A stretch of 25,307 bases of DNA from an uncultured Pseudoclavibacter sp. (lineage in GTDB: Bacteria; Actinomycetota; Actinomycetes; Actinomycetales; Microbacteriaceae): NCBI GenBank assembly GCA_946221025.1, contig CAMIMS010000025.1, positions 1-25,307 of the forward strand. Direction: 5' to 3'. Each line of letters opens with the position of its first letter. Within the stretch, counting starts at the first letter, position 1. Position numbers and translations under genes: made by a program. Of the stretch, positions 16,314 to 22,492 are shown piece after piece. The notes under the pieces were generated by a model. It was not told the origin of the DNA and searched no databases. It worked only from the letters and a program-made list of their open reading frames with translations.

Positions 16314-16841
16314 GTGAGCGGATTCGACAGGTTGCCGACCGACCGCGACCGCGAACTGCTGCGCGAAGCGCTGCTTCGGCACGACCCTGATCTGTTCGAA
16401 GTGGTCGAGACCCGCGAGTACCTCGACTCCGAAGAGCGCCGGCGGCTTCAGCGAGCGATTGCCGACTGCTTCCAGTGGACCGAGAACTCGGAACCGACAC
16501 CGAAAACCGTTGAACTCGAGGCGCTTCTCGATCACACGTTCCGCGTATGGGGTCTCGCGAGTCCGCACGCGTTCGACAAGCTTCCCAGCGACCGTGACCG
16601 TGTCGAGCTCGACAACGTGCTGGCGGCGCGGGACCCGGAACTCGCGATGGCAATGAAGGAGAGTCCGGAGATTTCGCCGGGCGAGCGGATGCGCGTTGTT
16701 TCGTTCATTTCTGAAAAGATCGAACGCATCCGATCGAACCCGGATGCGGCCCAAACGGTGCGCGACCTCGAACAGCTCATCGACACGATTCATCGCCTCT
16801 GGCCCGTCGCGCCGACAGGCGATCGTGACCTGTCGACGTGA
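16314..16841 (+). CDS. Unrecognised protein with two tandem copies of the ~77-residue unit
   Basis: The 175-residue product has no recognised domain. It consists of two tandem copies of one unit: residues 4-79 (FDRLPTDRDRELLREALL to FRVW) and 87-163 (FDKLPSDRDRVELDNVLA to HRLWP). A short linker (GLASPHA) joins them and a tail (VAPTGDRDLST) follows. Shared positions are F/Y-D/E-K/R-LP-S/T-x-R-x-R, then DP-D/E-L, ER, and ELE or DLE with a closing W. The single-unit neighbour aligns with both. The sequence is highly charged and looks alpha-helical, with no membrane segment and one Cys (52). The GTG at 16314 appears leaderless. Two copies plus a one-unit paralog 130 bases upstream indicate local duplication. 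Function is unknown; protein-protein or nucleic-acid binding is only a guess. Confidence 0.8.
   Translation: MSGFDRLPTDRDRELLREALLRHDPDLFEVVETREYLDSEERRRLQRAIADCFQWTENSEPTPKTVELEALLDHTFRVWGLASPHAFDKLPSDRDRVELDNVLAARDPELAMAMKESPEISPGERMRVVSFISEKIERIRSNPDAAQTVRDLEQLIDTIHRLWPVAPTGDRDLST
16323..16550 (+). repeat. First internal repeat unit of the two-unit protein
   Basis: This encodes residues 4-79. It is closest to the single-unit neighbour (15896-16126): about half of the residues are identical over the first 39 aligned positions, with no gap and one single-residue gap later. Confidence 0.75.
16572..16802 (+). repeat. Second internal repeat unit of the two-unit protein
   Basis: This encodes residues 87-163. 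FDKLPSDRDR, DPEL, GERMRV, DLE and LWP line up with the first unit and with the single-unit neighbour. It is more diverged from the first unit than the first unit is from the neighbour. Confidence 0.75.
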
Positions 16842-16891
16842 TCGCAGCGCGTGCAGCGGCGGGTTCTCAGACACGCGAAACACGCCCGCTC

Positions 16892-16897
16892 TAGGCT
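16892..16897 (+). promoter_or_regulatory. Candidate -10 element of a leaderless promoter for the GerW-like gene
   Basis: TAGGCT ends six bases before the ATG at 16904, so transcription would begin at or next to the start codon. No ribosome binding site is present in the gap (TGGTGT). The assignment rests on this spacing pattern, known in actinobacteria. Confidence 0.5.
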
Positions 16898-16903
16898 TGG
16901 TGT

Positions 16904-17305
16904 ATGACGCAGCGCGAAATGTTCCAGGATCTGACGGAGTCGACCAAGCGATTCGGCATCAACCTCGCCTACGGCGAGAAGGTTGAGCTCGACGGAACCA
17001 CGATCATCCCGGTTGCGGCCGTGGGCTTCGGCGCCGGTGCCGGCTCAGGAGCCGGTGAAATCGGCGACAAGAAGAACGCCTCGGGCGACAAGAACACCGC
17101 CCAGCAGCTCGCTGGCGCAGCGAAGAGCGGCCAGGGCGACGGCGCTGGCTTCGGCGGCGGCGCGTTCCCGGTGGGCGCGTACGTGAGCGACGAGTTCGGC
17201 ACCCGCTTCCAGCCGAACATCATTGCTCTGCTCATTGCCGCGACCCCCATCGCCCTCATCACCAGCTGGGGTCTGCCGAAGCTCATCAAGGCGATCAAGC
17301 GCTAA
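16904..17305 (+). CDS. GerW/YtfJ family protein with C-terminal membrane anchor
   Basis: The 133-residue product resembles the GerW/YtfJ family (spore-associated in Bacillus, widespread with unknown role in non-sporing actinobacteria). The core is LAYGEKVELDGTTIIPVAAVGFGAGAG at residues 21-47, where the family has YGxPVxxDGxTVIPVxxVxxGxGxG. A Gly-rich stretch follows (GDGAGFGGGAFPVGAYV, 78-94), as in the family. Residues 105-123 (NIIALLIAATPIALITSWG) form a probable single membrane segment, followed by a basic end, KLIKAIKR, which suggests a cytosol-facing tail or membrane anchor. The long Lys/Ala/Gly insert at 52-77 is low complexity. The ATG at 16904 has an immediate -10-like box. A strong hairpin follows at 17327-17362. 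The family call is by recognised pattern; its role here is unknown. Confidence 0.75.
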   Translation: MTQREMFQDLTESTKRFGINLAYGEKVELDGTTIIPVAAVGFGAGAGSGAGEIGDKKNASGDKNTAQQLAGAAKSGQGDGAGFGGGAFPVGAYVSDEFGTRFQPNIIALLIAATPIALITSWGLPKLIKAIKR

Positions 17306-17326
17306 GAACGCATCCCGCGATTTCGA

Positions 17327-17362
17327 ACGAAGCGCCCCTCGACCTATCGAGGGGCGCTTCGT
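17327..17362. terminator. Intrinsic terminator between the GerW-like gene and the oxidoreductase
   Basis: A perfect 16-bp stem pairs ACGAAGCGCCCCTCGA (17327-17342) with TCGAGGGGCGCTTCGT (17347-17362) around a 4-base loop (CCTA). It lies 21 bases after the GerW-like stop. The minus-strand oxidoreductase ends at 17406, so it may terminate transcription from both sides. Confidence 0.85.
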
Positions 17363-17405
17363 CGTTCGTGCGGGCAAGGATGCGCCCGCGGTGATGGTTC
17401 CCGGT

Positions 17406-18296
17406 CTAGAACGCGAGCACGACGCGGCCGCGTCGACCGGGCTGCGCGACAAGCTCGTACGCACGCTCGAACTCAGCGAGCGGCACCCGTTCGGCGACTC
17501 GCGGCTGAAGCTCGCCCGATGCGCTCTGCTCGAGGAGCGAGCCCAGGCGCACTCCATCCGGCTGCACGAACACCGCCGACACGTCGATGCCGCGCTCGGG
17601 CGTCACCGGCAGCGGCGGAAGCACGCCGACGAACACGCCGCCATCGCGGGCGGCAGCGATCGCAGCCTCCTGCATTCCCGCGGCATCGGCCACGGCATCG
17701 AATGCCTGCGGCTGCAGCTCAGTTGCGAACGACGCGCCCGTGCCGGTGACGAACTCCCCGTCGGATTCGCGCGCGAGACCCGTGACCGCCCATCCGGCAT
17801 TCCGCGCCAGCACGAGCAGGTAGCCGCCCACAGCGCCCCCCGCTCCCGTGACGAGCAGTGATTTCCCCGCGCCCGGCCCGAGCATGTCGACGATCTGCGC
17901 CGCGGTCAGCGCGTTGAGTACTGCTGAAGCGGCTTCGGCGTCTCCGAGCGCATCCGGGATGCGGGCGAGCGCCCCCGCGGCGATCGCGACATATTCAGAC
18001 TGGCCGCGCAGCGCATCCGACGGATTCGCGTTCAGTCCCGCGACGCGCTCGCCGATGGCGAAGTCGGTGACGCCGTCGCCGACCGCATCCACGACACCGG
18101 CGAAATCCCATCCAAGTCCCGCGTTCTCGCTCACACCGAAGAGCTCACGAGCGGGCCCGGCGGCAACGAGGGCGTCGATGGGGTTCACGGTAGCGGCGGT
18201 GACACGAACGAGCACTTCGCCCGCGGCGGGTGTGGGCGTCGGCAGGTCGGTAAGCGTTGGGCCGGTTCCGGTGGGGGTGGCGATGAGGGCGCGCAT
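17406..18296 (-). CDS. NADPH:quinone oxidoreductase-like (zinc-independent MDR) protein
   Basis: The 296-residue product belongs to the medium-chain dehydrogenase/reductase superfamily, quinone-oxidoreductase branch. The N-terminal GroES-like domain contains GEVLVRVTAATVNPIDAL (26-43) and GWDFAGVVDAVGDGV (62-76). The nucleotide-binding motif is GAGGAVGGYLL at 151-161, and the C-terminal VPLAEFERAYELV block is typical. The structural-zinc Cys cluster and catalytic Zn ligands of alcohol dehydrogenases are absent, as expected for Qor. The true start is the ATG at 18296, preceded by AAAGGA at seven bases; the longer in-frame extension to 18452 would run through the divergent promoter region. It is divergent from an HxlR-type regulator with a 116-base gap, an arrangement known for QorR-controlled qor genes in Corynebacterium. 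The true electron acceptor is unproven. Confidence 0.85.
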   Translation of the reverse strand: MRALIATPTGTGPTLTDLPTPTPAAGEVLVRVTAATVNPIDALVAAGPARELFGVSENAGLGWDFAGVVDAVGDGVTDFAIGERVAGLNANPSDALRGQSEYVAIAAGALARIPDALGDAEAASAVLNALTAAQIVDMLGPGAGKSLLVTGAGGAVGGYLLVLARNAGWAVTGLARESDGEFVTGTGASFATELQPQAFDAVADAAGMQEAAIAAARDGGVFVGVLPPLPVTPERGIDVSAVFVQPDGVRLGSLLEQSASGELQPRVAERVPLAEFERAYELVAQPGRRGRVVLAF

Positions 18297-18319
18297 GCGC
18301 TGTCCTTTCGATCGGGAAG

Positions 18320-18336
18320 CCGCTCTCTGTGAGCGG
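18320..18336. promoter_or_regulatory. Candidate operator in the qor/hxlR divergent region
   Basis: CCGCTC (18320-18325), five bases and GAGCGG (18331-18336) form a perfect inverted repeat between the divergent oxidoreductase and HxlR-type regulator genes, 24 bases before the oxidoreductase start. A second, weaker CAAC-N5-GTTG symmetry lies at 18357-18369. Either could be bound by the dimeric regulator; this is inference from symmetry and position. Confidence 0.35.
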
Positions 18337-18374
18337 TCTGCTCCATCGTGGATGGGCAACTCTCCGTTGGGAAG

Positions 18375-18380
18375 TAGGCT
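18375..18380 (+). promoter_or_regulatory. Candidate -10 element for the HxlR-type regulator
   Basis: TAGGCT lies 32 bases before the ATG at 18413, leaving a short leader that carries the GGGAGG ribosome binding site. It is the same hexamer as the box before the GerW-like gene. No -35 box is clear. Confidence 0.35.
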
Positions 18381-18412
18381 CTGGAAAGTCGGATACGCAC
18401 CGGGAGGAACGC

Positions 18413-18826
18413 ATGCCCACCATGAACGCCGAGCAGCGGGCAGAGATCGCAAAGGAACAGTTCGACGCGTTTTACGCGAACTGCCCGAGCCGTCTGCTGC
18501 TTGATCGCATCGCCGATAAATGGGTCACGCTCACCCTCAGCGCCCTAGGGGAGGCGGGCGGCCCGATGCGGTACTCGGAGCTCTCGCGAAAACTCGCGGG
18601 CGTCAGCCAGAAAATGCTCACCCAGACCCTCCGAAACCTCGAGCGCGACGGTCTCATCGAGCGCGAGGTGACGCCGAGCGTGCCGGTGCGGGTCGACTAC
18701 CGCATCACCGCGCTCGGCGCGTCGCTCCTCGAACCCCTCCACGAGCTGAAGGCGTGGGCGGAGGCGAATATGACGCTGGTTGAGCAGTCGCGCGAACACT
18801 ACGACGCCAAGTCCGAGACCGCGTAG
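18413..18826 (+). CDS. HxlR/DUF24-family winged-helix transcription regulator
   Basis: The 137-residue product has the full HxlR domain: CPSRLLLDRIADKWVTLTL at 24-42, the recognition region MRYSELSRKLAGVSQKMLTQTLRNLERDGLIE at 52-83 and a wing with VRVDYRITALGASL at 92-105. Cys24 is at the conserved N-terminal position used for thiol sensing of quinones and electrophiles in relatives such as YodB and QorR, and it is the only Cys. I chose the ATG at 18413 because GGGAGG ends five bases upstream; an upstream in-frame ATG at 18329 would add residues that do not belong to the family. Divergence from a quinone-oxidoreductase gene suggests it represses that gene and itself until its Cys is modified. 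That control is inferred, not shown. Confidence 0.88.
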   Translation: MPTMNAEQRAEIAKEQFDAFYANCPSRLLLDRIADKWVTLTLSALGEAGGPMRYSELSRKLAGVSQKMLTQTLRNLERDGLIEREVTPSVPVRVDYRITALGASLLEPLHELKAWAEANMTLVEQSREHYDAKSETA

Positions 18827-18834
18827 CCACGCGG

Positions 18835-18840
18835 TAGGGT
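18835..18840 (+). promoter_or_regulatory. Candidate -10 element of the TPP-riboswitch operon
   Basis: TAGGGT lies just after the HxlR stop codon and about 10 bases before the riboswitch aptamer, where the transcript should start. No convincing -35 box was found, so this rests on position and the -10 match. Confidence 0.4.
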
Positions 18841-18848
18841 GGCTGGCG

Positions 18849-18938
18849 GACACGGGAGCCCGACGAATCGGGCTGAGAGGAAGGCATGGGCCTTCGACCG
18901 TCGAACCTGATCCGGGTCATGCCGGCGCAGGAAGGACC
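18849..18938 (+). ncRNA. TPP riboswitch (THI element)
   Basis: The conserved blocks of the thiamine pyrophosphate aptamer are all present in order. CGGGAGCCCGA pairs with TCGGG, followed directly by GGCTGAGAGG at 18870-18880; a variable AAGGC/GCCTT hairpin comes next; then GAACCTGATCCGGGTCATGCC at 18903-18923 and GGCGCAGGAAGG at 18924-18935. Ends are approximate. It is followed by a ykoEDC-type transporter operon, a classic TPP-regulated target. When TPP is bound, expression of the downstream genes should fall. The expression platform seems to be a hairpin over the ribosome binding site at 18971-18994. Confidence 0.95.
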
Positions 18939-18970
18939 TCTTCGGCGAGCGCGTCCTCGCGCCGTCACCC

Positions 18971-18994
18971 GTGCGCTTTCGATCGAAAGGGCAC
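18971..18994 (+). promoter_or_regulatory. Hairpin covering the ribosome binding site of the S-component gene
   Basis: GTGC (18971-18974) pairs with GCAC (18991-18994), and CTTTC (18976-18980) pairs with GAAAG (18985-18989), with one mismatch and a GATC loop. The ribosome binding site AAAGGG (18986-18991) sits in the 3' arm, eight bases before the ATG at 19000. This fits translational control by the upstream TPP riboswitch. No terminator with a T tract is visible in the leader. Confidence 0.55.
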
Positions 18995-18999
18995 AGCTG

Positions 19000-19686
19000 A
19001 TGTCACACGAAACATCACCCACTCCGGCCGCTTCGCCGACCCCATCCGCACCCGCGGAGCACGGAACCGCGACGAGCGCCGTCGCACAAACCGATACCCC
19101 CCGGCCGACGCTCGCCTGGCGCACCGTCGATATCGTCGTCGCCGCCGTGATCGCGGTCGCCTGCGGGCTGATCTTTCTCATCTGGAACCAGATCGGTGGG
19201 GCACTGTTCACCACCCTCGATGCGCTCACCCCTGGTGTCGGCGGCCTCGCCGTCGGCATTTGGCTGCTTGGCGGTGTGCTCGGCGGGCTCATCATTCGAA
19301 AGCCGGGAGCTGCGATCTTCGTGGAAGTGATCGCCGCCAGCATCTCGGCCGCCCTCGGCTCGCAGTGGGCCATCGAAACGATCTACTCGGGTCTCGTGCA
19401 GGGCCTTGGCGCTGAGATCGTCTTCGCGATCTTCCTATACCGCCGCTTCTCGCTTCCGGTCGCGGCGCTCGCCGGTATGGGCGCGGCGGTTGGCGCATTC
19501 GTGCTGGAACTGTTCACCTCCGGAAACATCGAGAAGTCGCCGCTGTTCAATCTCACCTACTTCGGGTGCCTGCTGGTCAGTGGCGCGATTCTCGCGGGGC
19601 TCGTCGCCTGGGCGCTCACCCGGGCACTGGCCGCAACCGGCGCGCTCGACCGGCTCGCATCCGGCCGAACTGCGGCGCGTGTCTAA
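19000..19686 (+). CDS. ykoE: ECF transporter substrate-binding (S) component, YkoE family
   Basis: The 228-residue membrane protein has a Pro/Ala/Ser-rich cytosolic start (1-38), then about six hydrophobic segments beginning WRTVDIVVAAVIAVACGLIFLI at 40-61. The pattern ALFTTLDALTPGVGGLAVGIWLLGGVLGGLIIRKPGAA (68-104) and ALGSQWAIETIYSGLVQGLGAE (118-139) is typical of YkoE, the S component that captures thiamine or its hydroxymethylpyrimidine precursor. I chose the ATG at 19000 since AAAGGG lies eight bases upstream; the in-frame ATG at 18886 lies inside the riboswitch aptamer. It is the first gene of the TPP-controlled operon; the ATPase gene starts three bases after its stop. The exact substrate is inferred from family and riboswitch. 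Confidence 0.9.
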   Translation: MSHETSPTPAASPTPSAPAEHGTATSAVAQTDTPRPTLAWRTVDIVVAAVIAVACGLIFLIWNQIGGALFTTLDALTPGVGGLAVGIWLLGGVLGGLIIRKPGAAIFVEVIAASISAALGSQWAIETIYSGLVQGLGAEIVFAIFLYRRFSLPVAALAGMGAAVGAFVLELFTSGNIEKSPLFNLTYFGCLLVSGAILAGLVAWALTRALAATGALDRLASGRTAARV

Positions 19687-19689
19687 CGC

Positions 19690-21183
19690 GTGACGGCTGC
19701 CACCATTCGCGCCACCGGATGGGGCTGGCGGCACGCATCCCGCATCCGTCCCGCAATCTCGGGGCTTGACCTCGAGATCGAGGCGGGGGAGCGGGTGCTG
19801 CTGCTTGGCCCATCCGGCGCCGGAAAATCGACCCTGCTCGCGGGAATCGCGGGCGTGCTCGGCGATCGCGAAGACGGGGATGAAACCGGGCGCCTGCTCG
19901 TGAACGGCCAGCCCGCCGCCACAACGCGCGGGGTCGCCGGGCTCGTGCTGCAAGACCCGCAGGCGAACACGATTCTCAGCCGGGTCGGCGATGACGTCGC
20001 CTTCGGCTGCGAGAACCTCTGCGTGCCGCCGAGAGAGATCTGGTTGCGTGTCCGAGACGCGCTCGCCGCTGTTGAGCTCGACCTGCCGCTTGACCACCCC
20101 ACCACCGCGCTCTCTGGCGGTGAGCGCCAGCGGCTCGCGCTCGCGGGCGTGCTCGCGATGCGGCCGGGCGTGATTCTGCTCGACGAGCCGACCGCGAACC
20201 TCGATCCCGAGGGCGTGACGCAGGTGCGGGATGCGGTCGCGCGGGTGTGCGATGAGACCGGGGCGACCCTCATCGTGGTCGAGCACCGGGTGGATGCGTG
20301 GCTGCCGGTCGCGACCCGCGTGCTCGTGCTCGAACCCGGCGGCGGTGTGCGTCTCGATGGGCACCCGAGCGACATCATCGACGTGCACGGCGGCGTGCTT
20401 GCCGCCGACGGGATCTGGGTGCCCGGCCACCCGCCGGAGCGCGACCTACCGGCGCTGCCGGAGCCGCCCGCATCCGGTGTCGCCCAATCTCCCGTCTTGC
20501 TCAGCGCCATTGACCTTGGGGTTGGCCGCAAGGGGCGCGTCATGCAGGGGCCGCTGAACGTCACCGTTCCAGCAGGTTTATCGACAGTCGTCACCGGACC
20601 GAACGGTGTTGGCAAGTCCACGCTCGCCGTCACCCTCGCGGGGCTTCTGCCGCCCGTAGCCGGTGCCGTTGAAGCAGCGCCCGACTTCGCGCCGCGCGGC
20701 AAACCCCACCCCATCCGGTGGCGGTCGAACGAACTGCTCGAGCGCATCGGCACGGTCTTCCAGCAGCCGACCCACCAATTCGTTGCCGCGAGCGTTCGCG
20801 ACGAACTCGCCGTCGGTCCGAACGCCGCCAAGCGCCCGGCCGCCGAAACGAGCAAGGTCATCGACCGGCTCCTGCAGGCGCTGCGACTCGAACACCTCGC
20901 CGACGCGAACCCGTTCACCCTCTCGGGAGGCGAGCAGCGTCGCCTGTCGGTCGCGACCGCGCTCGCCACGAGCCCGCGCGTGCTGGTGCTGGATGAACCC
21001 ACCTTCGGCCAAGACCGCAACACCTGGATCGAGCTGGTCACGCAGATGCGCGCGCTCATGCGCGATGGCATCGCGGTCGTCTCGGTCACGCACGACGAGA
21101 ACCTCATCTCCGTGCTTGGCGAGCGGCGCATCCACCTTGAACGCGCAACGGATGCGAACGACCTGCGCGTGAGGGAGCGCTGA
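19690..21183 (+). CDS. ykoD: ECF transporter ATPase with two fused ABC domains, YkoD family
   Basis: This 497-residue protein holds two ABC ATPase domains in one chain, as in YkoD; they energise uptake by the S component. Domain 1 has Walker A GPSGAGKST (40-48), Q-loop LQDP (87-90), signature LSGGERQRLALAG (141-153), Walker B VILLDEPTANLD (161-172) and switch His199. Domain 2 has Walker A GPNGVGKST (303-311), Q-loop FQQPTHQF (357-364), signature LSGGEQRRLS (411-420), Walker B VLVLDEPTFGQD (431-442) and switch His468. Both sites look catalytic, with Glu after the Walker B Asp in each. The GTG at 19690 is three bases after the S-component stop, and the stop overlaps the T-component ATG by one base, which indicates coupled translation. 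Confidence 0.92.
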   Translation: MTAATIRATGWGWRHASRIRPAISGLDLEIEAGERVLLLGPSGAGKSTLLAGIAGVLGDREDGDETGRLLVNGQPAATTRGVAGLVLQDPQANTILSRVGDDVAFGCENLCVPPREIWLRVRDALAAVELDLPLDHPTTALSGGERQRLALAGVLAMRPGVILLDEPTANLDPEGVTQVRDAVARVCDETGATLIVVEHRVDAWLPVATRVLVLEPGGGVRLDGHPSDIIDVHGGVLAADGIWVPGHPPERDLPALPEPPASGVAQSPVLLSAIDLGVGRKGRVMQGPLNVTVPAGLSTVVTGPNGVGKSTLAVTLAGLLPPVAGAVEAAPDFAPRGKPHPIRWRSNELLERIGTVFQQPTHQFVAASVRDELAVGPNAAKRPAAETSKVIDRLLQALRLEHLADANPFTLSGGEQRRLSVATALATSPRVLVLDEPTFGQDRNTWIELVTQMRALMRDGIAVVSVTHDENLISVLGERRIHLERATDANDLRVRER

Positions 21184-21983
21184 TGTCGACCGCGCTCACC
21201 CCCGCTGCGGCTCCGCACCGTGGCCCGCGGTTCACCGAGCGGCTGAACCCGGTGACGCCGCTTGCCGCAACGGTGCTCTACTCGACACCGCTGCTGGTCA
21301 CCCTCGACTGGGTGAGCGCCGCCTGCGGGCTCATCGTCACCGCCATGCTCACCATCGCCCTGCGCCTTTCACCGCTAAGTGTCGTGCGCCGCATCTGGCC
21401 GCTCATCATCGCCGCCCCCATCAGCGCGACCAGCATGCTGCTCTACGCGAAGCCGAGCGGCCGCATCCACGTCGAATTTCTCGCCGCCGTCATCTCCGAC
21501 GGATCGATCGAGTTCGCGATCGCCGTGGGGCTGCGCGTGATCGCGATCGGTGCGCCCCTCATCCTCATGGCGACCGAAATCGATGCCACGCGTCTGGCCG
21601 ACAGCCTCGCGCAGGTGTGTCGCCTGCCATCCAGATTCGTGCTCGGGGCACTCGCGGGCATGCGCATGATCGCGGTCGTGCAAGACGACTGGGCCGAGCT
21701 GGAACGCGCCAGGCGCGCTCGCGGGCTCGGCGACTCGCGAGCCATTGCGCGCCTGTTCAGCATGTCGTTCGCGCTGCTCGTGCTCGCTATTCGCCGGGGC
21801 GGGCAATTGGCGACCGCAATGGAAGCGCGCGCGTTCGGGGGAGCGGAGCGCACCTGGGCGAGGCCCTCGCGGATGCGCACGGCGGACTGGGTGTTCATGG
21901 CGCTCGCGCTTCTCGCGGGGCTCGCCTGCATCGGTATCGCCATATGGGCCGGCACATTCCGCGTGATCGGCAGCGCCACGTGA
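21183..21983 (+). CDS. ykoC: ECF transporter transmembrane (T) component, YkoC family
   Basis: The 266-residue EcfT-type protein links the ATPase to the S component. After a short polar start it has about five to six hydrophobic segments, for example LAATVLYSTPLLVTLDWVSA (27-46), a helix near 113-130, SFALLVLAIRRGG at 195-207 and WVFMALALLAGLACIGIAIWAG near the end. The coupling helix carries the two Ala-Arg motifs typical of EcfT: RARRARGLGDSR at 175-186 and MEARAFGG at 213-220. These contact the ATPases. Its ATG at 21183 overlaps the ATPase stop (TGATG) and its own stop overlaps the next gene's GTG, so the four genes form one tightly coupled operon. Confidence 0.9.
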   Translation: MSTALTPAAAPHRGPRFTERLNPVTPLAATVLYSTPLLVTLDWVSAACGLIVTAMLTIALRLSPLSVVRRIWPLIIAAPISATSMLLYAKPSGRIHVEFLAAVISDGSIEFAIAVGLRVIAIGAPLILMATEIDATRLADSLAQVCRLPSRFVLGALAGMRMIAVVQDDWAELERARRARGLGDSRAIARLFSMSFALLVLAIRRGGQLATAMEARAFGGAERTWARPSRMRTADWVFMALALLAGLACIGIAIWAGTFRVIGSAT

Positions 21984-22492
21984 CGACCCGCATCGTGCTC
22001 ATCGACGGGCGTTCAGGGTCGGGAAAAACCTCGCTCGCCGCGCGGCTCGCACCGGCGCTTCGGGCCGACATCGTGCATATGGACGACCTTTACCCCGGAT
22101 GGGATGGGCTCGAAATCGGGTCGCGCACCGCCGCAGCCGACATTGTTCGCGCGCTCGCCGAGGGCCGCGCCGCGAGCTGGCGCCGCTGGGACTGGTACGC
22201 GGGGGCCTACGCTGAAGAGCACGTGCGCGAACCCGGCGGCGTGCTCATCATCGAGGGATGCGGGAGCCTCTCCCGTGAGGCGGCGAGGTTCGCGAGCGTC
22301 CGCATCTGGATGGAGGTCGACACCCGCACCCGCTATGAACGCGCGCGCCGCCGGGACGGCGACGACTCGTGGTGGGAGGGGTGGTCGCGGCACGAGGATG
22401 CGTTCTACGCCCGCGAACGCTCAGCGCGGCTCGCGAACCTCACGCTCTACCCCCAACCGAGTTCGTGCACGCGCGCCTCATCGATCCCGTAG
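21980..22492 (+). CDS. P-loop nucleoside/uridine-kinase-like ATP-binding protein
   Basis: The 170-residue product begins RIVLIDGRSGSGKTSLAARL, a Walker A P-loop (GRSGSGKT at 10-17), with IVHMDDLYPGWDGL at 31-44 as the substrate/Mg region, VLIIEGCGSLSREA at 88-101 as the second strand and RTRYERARRRDGDD near 116-129 as a lid-like helix. This layout resembles uridine kinase or small NTP-dependent kinases, but the substrate is not evident. The GTG at 21980 overlaps the T-component stop (GTGA), so it is coupled to the TPP-regulated operon. The C-terminal PQPSSCTRASSIP looks unstructured and is encoded in a 46-base overlap with the opposite-strand metallopeptidase gene. A kinase for thiamine or a precursor is an attractive but untested reading; an unrelated conserved ATPase is as likely. 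Confidence 0.75.
   Translation: MTTRIVLIDGRSGSGKTSLAARLAPALRADIVHMDDLYPGWDGLEIGSRTAAADIVRALAEGRAASWRRWDWYAGAYAEEHVREPGGVLIIEGCGSLSREAARFASVRIWMEVDTRTRYERARRRDGDDSWWEGWSRHEDAFYARERSARLANLTLYPQPSSCTRASSIP

Noticed and set aside
18297..18452. N-terminal extension of the quinone oxidoreductase
   Set aside because: It would cross the divergent promoter and the regulator start. The family N-terminus MRALIA and an AAAGGA site fit the ATG at 18296.
18886..18999. N-terminal extension of the S-component gene to an ATG inside the riboswitch
   Set aside because: The extension would translate the TPP aptamer. A good AAAGGG site stands before the ATG at 19000.
19683..21218. 511-codon minus-strand frame opposite the double ABC ATPase
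   Set aside because: It is a shadow frame rich in Arg, Ser and Pro. The plus strand has two complete sets of ABC motifs.
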